Source of the DNA: a bacterium HR36
GTDB taxonomy: Bacteria > Planctomycetota > Planctomycetia > Gemmatales > HRBIN36
Assembly: GCA_002898995.1 (NCBI GenBank)
Contig: BEIM01000059.1
Location: 1 to 11,965 of the forward strand
Direction: 5' to 3'
Length of the DNA stretch: 11,965 bases
Shown here: positions 6,852-11,965 of the stretch, piece after piece
Layout of the letters: each line of letters starts with the position of its first letter
Numbering within the stretch: the first letter of the stretch is position 1
The notes under the pieces: model-generated
What the model was told of the DNA's origin: nothing
What the model saw: only the letters and a program-made list of their open reading frames with translations
The model's database searches: none
Position numbers and translations under genes: made by a program

Positions 6852-8654
6852 TCAATTGACCGTAATGCCCGAAAGATTCGGCGCCACGAAACTAAGGTTA
6901 CTGGTGGTTACGCTCACGCCATCGGCATCTTTGATAGTGCTTCCACTCGGCCTAAAGATCGTGGTCTTTCCACTGCCGGATGGATATTGGCGGAAAGCAA
7001 TCCCATTGGTGTCGTGGTCGTTGGACACGATCGTATAGCGGAAAACCAAACGCTGTGTGCCGCTTCCAGTTATATAAGGCACGTTCCGCACTGTGCTGCC
7101 AATGATAATCTGCAAGTAAGGCGTGCCAGTTACGAACACGGGCTGGTTGAAGAAAACTTGGAAAGTCAGGACATTGCCCGTCACTCGGTGGCCGTTGGGA
7201 GGTACTGAGACTTGCACAACTTTCGCTGGTTGGGCTACGTGCCGCCAAAGCTCCGTGCCTCTCGTGCCGTTGTTGGCTTGGAAGAACAGGTTGCCAGCGA
7301 CATTGGTCAACCACGCCTGGAGGGACAGGGAGTCATCCGAGCCTACGCGAATGTCCTTAACCAACGTCGTGCCGCTTGGAGTACCATGGCTGCGCCACAA
7401 TTCTCTGCCGGATGTGGGAGCGAAGGCAGCAAAATACAACGTGCCATTCACATTGACCAGGTTTGTCGGCGAAGAAGAGAAGGCCCCTGGATTAATATCT
7501 TTCACCAGAACCGTAGTGCTCGCAGTGCCGTTACTTTTCCAAAGCTCGGTGCCGGCCGCGGGATCAGAAGCGGCAAAGAAAAGCGTGCCATTGACATTAG
7601 CAAGCGACTGGGGGGATGAATTGCCGTTGCCAGCGACGAGGTCGGCGACCAGCAGCGTGCCTGCAGCAGTTCCGTCGCTACGCCATAATTCGCGGCCATG
7701 CGTACCGTCGTTGGCAGTAAAGAACAAAGTACCGCTTACGTTGGTCAAGCTGCGAATACCAGAACCGAGCAGCCCGGAGCGAATGTCTTTTACCATCATG
7801 GTATTGGCAGCTGTGCCGTTGCTGCGCCACAGCTCGCTTCCCGCTGCTCCGTCATTAGCCAGGAAGAACAATGTTCCGTTGACATTGGTCAGGTAGTGAA
7901 TCGCCGAGCCCGGTGCACCCGCCTGGATATCCTTCACCAGCACGGTACCCGCCGAGCTTCCATTGCTCTTCCAGAGTTCAGGCCCAACGGAACCATCGTC
8001 GGCTCGGAAAAACAACGTGCCACTAACATTGACCAATTGAGAGGGAGAGGAGTCGGCGGAACCCGGCCGGATGTCCTTGACAAGCATTGTACCCGTGGAA
8101 GTCCCATTGCTTTTCCACAACTCGACCCCATGGGTTCCGTTCGTCGCGCGGAAAAAGAGAGTGCCGTTGACGTTAGTCAGCCAGGCGGGGAGCGGTATTC
8201 CATCTGCGGAGCCAAGCCGAATGTCCCGGACTAACACCGTACCGGTGGACGAGCCCGTGCTTCTCCACAGCTCAAATCCGCGTGTCCCATCGTTGGCGCG
8301 GAAAAACAAAGTACCGTTCACGTTTGTAAGGACGGACGGATAAGAACCAGCAGTGCCCGGCCGAATATCTCGCACCAAAACCGTGCCACTTGATGTGCCG
8401 TCGCTACGCCATAGTTCCACCCCAAAACTGGGGTGGAAGGCAGAAAAATACACAGTGCCGTTGACTTCTGCGAGCATTTGCGGAGAGGACGACGCAGTGC
8501 CAACAACAATATCGCGCACTAAGAAGGTCGCTGGTACACTGCGATCTTCCAAAAGTTCCAGACGGAGTGGAGTAGTGTTTGAGGGACGAGAACGTTTCTT
8601 AGGCTCCGAGTTCTTCGTCAGCCGTTGCCACAATCGGTTCCACCAGAGACGCAT
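6852..8654 (-). CDS. ELWxxDGT-repeat surface protein with planctomycete LEDRxVPA N-terminus
   Basis: A 600-residue protein. The start at 8654 is chosen because AAAGGA lies 7 nt upstream; an in-frame ATG at 8846 would add 64 residues without family character. Residues 30-44 (LRLELLEDRSVPATF) match the N-terminal motif I know from many large planctomycete surface proteins; there is no ordinary hydrophobic signal peptide. Residues about 63-472 hold nine tandem repeats of the form NVNGTLFFxAxDGxxG, then ELWxSNGT, then xxGTxLVKDIxxG. ELW falls at residues 80, 128, 178, 226, 274, 322, 370, 418 and 468. Residues about 478-600 form a beta-rich Ig-like/SwmB-type domain (VFFNQPVFVTGTPYLQI, SGTQRLVFRYTI, ending APNLSGITVN). 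Such proteins are thought to be extracellular or cell-surface; the ligand is unknown. The gene stands alone, convergent with the operon to its left and 256 bases from pdxJ. Confidence 0.9.
   Translation of the reverse strand: MRLWWNRLWQRLTKNSEPKKRSRPSNTTPLRLELLEDRSVPATFLVRDIVVGTASSSPQMLAEVNGTVYFSAFHPSFGVELWRSDGTSSGTVLVRDIRPGTAGSYPSVLTNVNGTLFFRANDGTRGFELWRSTGSSTGTVLVRDIRLGSADGIPLPAWLTNVNGTLFFRATNGTHGVELWKSNGTSTGTMLVKDIRPGSADSSPSQLVNVSGTLFFRADDGSVGPELWKSNGSSAGTVLVKDIQAGAPGSAIHYLTNVNGTLFFLANDGAAGSELWRSNGTAANTMMVKDIRSGLLGSGIRSLTNVSGTLFFTANDGTHGRELWRSDGTAAGTLLVADLVAGNGNSSPQSLANVNGTLFFAASDPAAGTELWKSNGTASTTVLVKDINPGAFSSSPTNLVNVNGTLYFAAFAPTSGRELWRSHGTPSGTTLVKDIRVGSDDSLSLQAWLTNVAGNLFFQANNGTRGTELWRHVAQPAKVVQVSVPPNGHRVTGNVLTFQVFFNQPVFVTGTPYLQIIIGSTVRNVPYITGSGTQRLVFRYTIVSNDHDTNGIAFRQYPSGSGKTTIFRPSGSTIKDADGVSVTTSNLSFVAPNLSGITVN
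7239..8468 (-). repeat. Nine tandem ~144-bp coding repeats (ELWxxDGT)
   Basis: The repeats in the surface-protein gene have a period of 48 codons (144 bp), except two intervals of 50 codons (between the second and third, and between the eighth and ninth ELW). Both longer intervals carry the same AWLTNV insert. Codon usage differs between copies, so the array is not a recent perfect amplification. The repeats also give long open frames on the opposite strand that are shadows. Confidence 0.9.
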
Positions 8655-8910
8655 TTCGGTATCCTTTGGAAATGGGCTTGTTGGCCAATGAGTTTTCGGC
8701 AATACATCCTGCACAGACCAGGAATGCTCGTCACTGAGACAGCAGCCCTGGGCTGGAGCAAATGGACGTTTGTTTGTGCAGGGGATGCGGGAATCTTGAC
8801 CTGCAAATTTACATTTGATGCTAACATATGGGCTGCGAGAATGCAAGCGCCTCCTGGAAGTTCTGCAACGAGGCTGCAGTGGCGGTTGCCGAAACCATGT
8901 GAGAGAGTGG
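8655..8910. other. Intergenic region upstream of the ELWxxDGT gene
   Basis: These 256 bases lie between pdxJ and the surface-protein gene, both on the minus strand. The AAAGGA ribosome binding site (complement of 8662-8667) serves the surface-protein gene. A perfect inverted repeat CAGCCC-T-GGGCTG sits at 8743-8755 but has too small a loop to fold fully and no T-tract. An AT-rich patch at 8804-8829 is the likeliest promoter area for the surface-protein gene, although no good -35/-10 pair is visible. Confidence 0.4.
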
Positions 8911-9642
8911 TTACGCCAATCGGCGGACGTGGCAGAGGAGGTCCTTCATTTCGCGGACGGCCTGGCGCATGCCGACGAAAATGGCCCGCGAAACGATGCT
9001 GTGGCCGATGTTCAGTTCCTCTACGTGAGGAATGGCTGCGATGGCACATACGTTTTCGTAATTCAAACCGTGGCCCATGTGAACATGCAGCCCCGTATCA
9101 TGGGCACGCCGCGCCGCTTGAATTAGGGCTTCCAATTCGTGCTGCCGCTGCTGCCAACTGGGGGCGTTGGCATAACGGCCGGTGTGGAATTCGACGGCAT
9201 CCGCGCCCACCAATCGGGCACATTCGATTTGCCGTACATCCGGCTCGATAAACAGCGAAACGATTATGCCGCACTGGTGCAACCGATTGACAGCTTCCTG
9301 GACTCGAGCTTCCTGACCCACTACATCCAAACCGCCTTCGGTGGTCAGCTCCTGTCGGCGTTCGGGAACCAGCGTAGCCTCGTCGGGACGTACTTCGCAA
9401 GCGAACCGTACAATGTCCTCCGCCAGACTCATCTCCAGGTTCAGCCGCACCGCTACGATCTCTCGAAGCAATCGGACATCGCGTTCCTGGATATGGCGGC
9501 GATCTTCGCGTAGGTGAACGGTAATGCCATCGGCACCACCCAGCTGCGCCTCGACGGCGGCCCAAACCGGGTCCGGCTCCCGACCCCGCCGCGCCTGCCG
9601 CACTGTCGCTACATGGTCGATATTCACTCCCAGTCGAATCAT
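8911..9642 (-). CDS. pdxJ: Pyridoxine 5'-phosphate synthase PdxJ
   Basis: A 243-residue cytoplasmic TIM-barrel enzyme, full length for the family. PdxJ condenses 1-deoxy-D-xylulose 5-phosphate with 3-amino-2-oxopropyl phosphate to make pyridoxine 5'-phosphate, the last ring-forming step of the DXP-dependent vitamin B6 pathway. The signature residues are in place and are shifted by two from E. coli numbering: N7, D9-H10 in LGVNIDHVATVRQARRG; H43, R45 and H50 in TVHLREDRRH; E70 in NLEMS; T100 in ELTTEGGLD; E151 in VEFHTGRYA; H191-G192 in MGHGLNY; and G213-H214 in LNIGHSI. Its ATG overlaps the TGA of the upstream membrane-protein gene as ATGA, with GGGGAG a few bases upstream inside that gene, so it is probably translationally coupled to it. 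Confidence 0.97.
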   Translation of the reverse strand: MIRLGVNIDHVATVRQARRGREPDPVWAAVEAQLGGADGITVHLREDRRHIQERDVRLLREIVAVRLNLEMSLAEDIVRFACEVRPDEATLVPERRQELTTEGGLDVVGQEARVQEAVNRLHQCGIIVSLFIEPDVRQIECARLVGADAVEFHTGRYANAPSWQQRQHELEALIQAARRAHDTGLHVHMGHGLNYENVCAIAAIPHVEELNIGHSIVSRAIFVGMRQAVREMKDLLCHVRRLA

Positions 9643-10205
9643 CTTGCTCCCCGAACGCTTAGGAAATTCTCGTAATTGCGTAGTTCTCGGCTCAAAGCTT
9701 TGAGGCCGAGATAGGCCGCTATCAAATTATCTATGTAGCCCACGCCGGGAATAGACCAGCCCCACCCGACCCAGCTACGAACGGCAGGCCAGACGGTGAG
9801 ATAAATTAGCGCCCCCAAGCTCAGAACGACCGTCGTCCAGGCCACGCGGTAACGCGGATCCCGAAACATATTCCAAGTCAAGCGCACATCCCTCCACATG
9901 TCCAGAATCAACCATGACGGAGCTTGGACCACGGCTCCAAGTTGCTCGCGTTCTGATTTCTGTTCTTGCAACTCGTGCTGTATCTGTTCCTGGCGATCGT
10001 GCACACCCTGCACTTGTCGCTGCAACTGCTCGACGTTAGATTCCAACCGCAACACGCGTTCACCCACTTCGGCACAAGTGTCCTCCAAAGTTTTGAGCCG
10101 CTTCTCCAGCAACTGGGCGTCCTCGGCCACCTCTGACTTCTCTGCAGGCGGGAGTGCTGCGGAAGCCGCTTCGGTCGCAAGGGCATGATTGTTTAAATCG
10201 CTCAC
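9639..10205 (-). CDS. Coiled-coil YkvA-like (DUF1232) membrane protein
   Basis: A 188-residue protein that starts with GTG. A GGGAGG site (complement of 10212-10217) lies 6 nt upstream of that GTG. Residues about 28-92 are rich in Glu, Gln, Arg and Leu with heptad spacing (LLEKRLKTLEDTCAEVGERV, then VEQLQRQVQGVHDRQEQIQH) and should form a coiled coil. Residues about 112-180 resemble the YkvA/DUF1232 domain: FRDPRYRVAWTTVVLSLGAL is a likely membrane segment, followed by the characteristic IPGVGYIDNLIAAYLGLKAL. The function of DUF1232 proteins is unknown. The 4-base overlap with pdxJ places both in one operon, but nothing in the protein suggests a catalytic role in B6 synthesis; the coiled coil hints at oligomerisation or a scaffold at the membrane. 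Confidence 0.8.
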   Translation of the reverse strand: MSDLNNHALATEAASAALPPAEKSEVAEDAQLLEKRLKTLEDTCAEVGERVLRLESNVEQLQRQVQGVHDRQEQIQHELQEQKSEREQLGAVVQAPSWLILDMWRDVRLTWNMFRDPRYRVAWTTVVLSLGALIYLTVWPAVRSWVGWGWSIPGVGYIDNLIAAYLGLKALSRELRNYENFLSVRGAR

Positions 10206-10713
10206 GGCCAGCCTCCCAAGATACCTACCGCGAAAACTTCGACTTCCACTATCTGTTGCCTATTGTACGAGAATCAGCGGTCAGCCGTGACAACGGCCGC
10301 CGCGTGCTCGTAACCAGATCACTTCCTCGTGCTGGAGCCTTTCGCGTTGATCCTGATGGCTGGCTTGCCACACAGCCCAAAAATTACCTGCGCCCAAACG
10401 CTGTGCTGGCCTGGAACACTTTTCACCGGAAAGTAACGTATTCCCAACAGTTGCTGACCGGGTGATGCAAATTCGCTGCAGCCCCCAGGCATAGTGAGGA
10501 GCGTTCGTTGAACTGCAAATGGCAAGGCCGCATGGCTGGTTGGCGCCAACCTCTGGCACAGCAGCGTTGCCGTGTGCCCGTTTCCAGTCTGCTGATAGCT
10601 GGACCGACTGGGAATCTTGCTGCGGCCAGGCGGAGGCGATTCGTACTGGAGATTTTGCCAGCTTTTCGGTACAGTTCACTAGCAAAGCATGCTTACGACC
10701 ATGGAGAAGCAAG
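10206..10713. other. Divergent intergenic region of about 0.5 kb
   Basis: This gap lies between the YkvA-like gene (minus) and ruvC (plus). The open frames in it have unnatural composition and no recognisable motif, so I call no gene. On the minus strand, TACAAT (complement of 10262-10267) is a fair -10 box for the YkvA-pdxJ operon; TTGTCA (complement of 10288-10293) lies 20 nt away, longer than ideal. A 14-bp perfect palindrome, GGTTGGCGCCAACC, is at 10538-10551, and its frequency is near chance. No tRNA or known riboswitch was recognised. Confidence 0.4.
10703..10706 (+). promoter_or_regulatory. Ribosome binding site that sets the ruvC GTG start
   Basis: GGAG is 7 nt before the GTG at 10714. 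That GTG begins the canonical RuvC N-terminus (VRILGIDPG), whereas an in-frame ATG at 10519 would add 65 residues unlike any RuvC. Confidence 0.75.
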
Positions 10714-11199
10714 GTGCGTATCCTGGGGATTGATCCCGGCCTGCACATCACTGGCTACGGCGTGGTGGCGAGCCTGATGGGAAAGTGGCGGCTCGTGGAA
10801 GCAGGCGTGCTGCGCACCCATGGCGCGGACACTGCCAGCCGCTTGCAATCTTTGTGGATGAGCATGGAGGAATTGCTCCACGAGACCAAGCCGAGTGTGC
10901 TGGCAGTAGAGGAGCTTTACTCGCATTACGCCCATCCCAGAACCGCGGTGCTAATGGCGCACGCCCGGGGAGTGATCCTGGCGTGTGCAGCCATTGCGGG
11001 CATTCCCATTGTCTCGTACGCCGCCACACGAATCAAGAAAATCATTACGGGAAGTGGCCGAGCCAGCAAGGATCAGGTTCAACGTGTAATTCGCGCGGAA
11101 CTAGGCCTGGCCATGCTTCCGCAACCGCCCGACGTAGCGGACGCCCTGGCCTGTGCGCTGTGCCATGCGTTCGTGCATTCCCGCGTTGCTTCGTCGTAA
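10714..11199 (+). CDS. ruvC: Holliday junction resolvase RuvC
   Basis: A 161-residue crossover junction endodeoxyribonuclease. RuvC cuts four-way recombination intermediates as a dimer together with the RuvAB branch-migration motor. The four acidic active-site residues of the RNase H-like fold are present: D7 in ILGIDPG, E66 in LAVEELY, and D140 and D143 in DVADALACALCHAF. The DNA-contacting stretch RIKKIITGSGRASKDQVQRV is also conserved. The length is slightly below the roughly 165-175 residues usual for the family because the C-terminus is short. Translation starts at GTG with GGAG 7 nt upstream. No ruvA, ruvB or yebC lies within the window, so ruvC is separated from its partners at least on the sides visible here. 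A hairpin lies 54 bases after the stop. Confidence 0.95.
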   Translation: MRILGIDPGLHITGYGVVASLMGKWRLVEAGVLRTHGADTASRLQSLWMSMEELLHETKPSVLAVEELYSHYAHPRTAVLMAHARGVILACAAIAGIPIVSYAATRIKKIITGSGRASKDQVQRVIRAELGLAMLPQPPDVADALACALCHAFVHSRVASS

Positions 11200-11253
11200 C
11201 TGCGTTTTACCAAATTGGCGAGCGGGCGGTGGCGCGTATGATGTTAGCGTGGG

Positions 11254-11285
11254 GTTATCAAGGCCGTCTTTGGCTTGATGATAAC
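11254..11285 (+). terminator. Bulged hairpin downstream of ruvC
   Basis: GTTATC (11254-11259) pairs with GATAAC (11280-11285). Inside, AAG(g)CC pairs with GGCTT around a GTCTTT loop, leaving a one-base bulge on the left and a three-base bulge on the right. It lies 54 bases after ruvC and could end its transcript or protect the 3' end. There is no U-tract, so intrinsic termination is uncertain. Confidence 0.4.
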
Positions 11286-11471
11286 CAAGGCTGAGCCTCG
11301 CAATGCCCAAGAGCAGCGGGCGGCAGCTCACCAAGGGACAGGGCGAAAGATCAACGGGTAGCTTGGCGAGGTTAGCGCGAATGCGTGTGCCATGGTATGC
11401 CTCGCCGTGGCCCTGCTGACGTAAGAAATGGCGCATGACTACCTGGTAAGTGCAAGCTCGAGGCAGTGAAC

Positions 11472-11965
11472 ATGACGATTTACCTGGACAATGCGGCGAC
11501 GACGTTTCCTAAGCCGGATTGTGTGTATCAGGCGATGGATGAATTTGCGCGGACACGTTTGGCCAATCCTGGACGTGCAGGGCATCGCATGGCCCTGGCG
11601 TCGGAGCACGTGCTGGATGAAGCCCGGCACCTGCTGAACCAGTTTTTTCACGGCGAGGCGCCAGAGCGGTTTATTTTCACCCTCAATTGCACGGACGCGC
11701 TGAACATGGCGATCAAGGGGGTACTCCGTGAAGGTGACCACGTGATCACGAGCAATCTTGAGCACAACAGCGTCAGCCGACCGCTGCAGGCGCTGGCGGA
11801 GGCAGGTTTCATCACGTTGACACGGGTGCTTGCCGACGGGAGCGGCACGATTGATCCGGAGGCGATTCGCCGGGCTATTTTGCCGCAGACGCGGCTGATT
11901 GTGCTCACCCATGCTAGCAACGTACTGGGCACGGTGCAACCCGCCCCTGAGGTAGCCCGCATAGC
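11472..11965 (+). CDS. Class V aminotransferase / cysteine desulfurase family protein (5' part)
   Basis: Partial gene: 164 complete codons, then the window ends in frame with no stop. The N-terminus MTIYLDNAATTFPKP, followed by ANPGRAGHRMAL, is typical of the cysteine-desulfurase-like class V aminotransferases (the TIGR01977-type group rather than classical IscS). PLP-contact motifs are visible: NCTDALN (T74, phosphate loop), EHNSVSRP (H98, stacking on PLP; N99) and THASNVLGTVQP (N150). The Schiff-base lysine and any sulfur-carrying cysteine lie beyond the edge, so desulfurase activity cannot be judged. GAGG at 11460-11463 is 8 nt before the ATG. It is 272 bases downstream of ruvC with a hairpin between, so it is probably a separate transcript. 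It could alternatively be a selenocysteine lyase-type or other PLP enzyme. Confidence 0.9.
   Translation, partial: MTIYLDNAATTFPKPDCVYQAMDEFARTRLANPGRAGHRMALASEHVLDEARHLLNQFFHGEAPERFIFTLNCTDALNMAIKGVLREGDHVITSNLEHNSVSRPLQALAEAGFITLTRVLADGSGTIDPEAIRRAILPQTRLIVLTHASNVLGTVQPAPEVARI

Noticed and set aside
7123..7896. A 257-codon plus-strand open frame with repeated valine/proline-rich segments
   Set aside because: Its periodicity is only the reverse complement of the 144-bp ELWxxDGT coding repeats.
8743..8755. Inverted repeat CAGCCC-T-GGGCTG as a terminator for pdxJ
   Set aside because: The one-base loop forces a shorter stem, no T-tract follows, and it lies more than 150 bases beyond pdxJ.
8655..8846. 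An extra 64 N-terminal residues for the ELWxxDGT protein from an ATG at 8846
   Set aside because: No Shine-Dalgarno site was evident for it and the composition is unlike a leader; the ATG at 8654 has AAAGGA at good spacing and a short lead-in to the LEDR motif.
10538..10551. The 14-bp perfect palindrome GGTTGGCGCCAACC as an operator
   Set aside because: One such palindrome is expected roughly by chance in 12 kb, and no second copy was noticed; it is mentioned only as content of the gap.
10519..10713. A 65-residue N-terminal extension of RuvC
   Set aside because: RuvC proteins begin close to the ILGIDPG motif, and the GTG at 10714 has its own ribosome binding site.
10281..10751. A 156-codon minus-strand open frame in the ruvC upstream gap
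   Set aside because: It overlaps the start of ruvC, has low-complexity odd composition and no motif, and no clear ribosome binding site was noted.

Overview
The window looks like chromosomal DNA of a planctomycete, most likely of the Gemmata/Gemmataceae type. The best evidence is the large surface protein at 6852-8654. Its N-terminus carries the LELLEDRSVPATF motif that I associate with exported planctomycete proteins, and this is followed by ELWxxDGT repeats. Other planctomycete-like traits are an exported sugar-isomerase-like TIM-barrel protein, strong purine-rich Shine-Dalgarno sites, several GTG starts and moderately high GC. The assignment is an inference and was not tested by a database search.

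Layout. (1) 268-2163, minus strand: a TIGR03960-type radical SAM protein with a B12-binding-like N-terminal domain. (2) 2164-2280: a short divergent promoter region with an AT-rich core and an 8-bp direct repeat. (3) 2281-6720, plus strand: a probable three-gene operon. It holds an exported hydroxypyruvate-isomerase-like protein, a small membrane-anchored protein with an NTF2-like look, and a 966-residue secreted protein that joins a beta-propeller of about seven blades to a PHP-type metal-dependent hydrolase domain. The last two genes overlap by 4 bases. (4) 6852-8654, minus strand, convergent with the operon: the nine-repeat ELWxxDGT surface protein. (5) 8911-10205, minus strand: a coiled-coil/YkvA-like (DUF1232) membrane protein overlapping pdxJ (vitamin B6 synthesis) by 4 bases. 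(6) 10206-10713: a divergent gap of about 0.5 kb with no gene I can support. (7) 10714-11199, plus strand: ruvC with a GTG start, followed by a hairpin. (8) 11472 to the window end, plus strand: the N-terminal part of a class V aminotransferase / cysteine desulfurase family protein, cut by the window edge.

How the genes work together. PdxJ makes pyridoxine 5'-phosphate, and the partial class V aminotransferase is a PLP enzyme, but they lie in different transcription units and I see no direct functional link. RuvC is a housekeeping Holliday-junction resolvase, here without ruvA or ruvB beside it. The plus-strand operon is the most system-like part. All three products appear to act outside the cytoplasm, and two look like metal-dependent TIM-barrel or PHP enzymes, which suggests extracytoplasmic processing of sugars or phosphoesters. 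That role is inferred. I found no CRISPR array, tRNA, rRNA, insertion sequence, phage gene or recognisable defence system.
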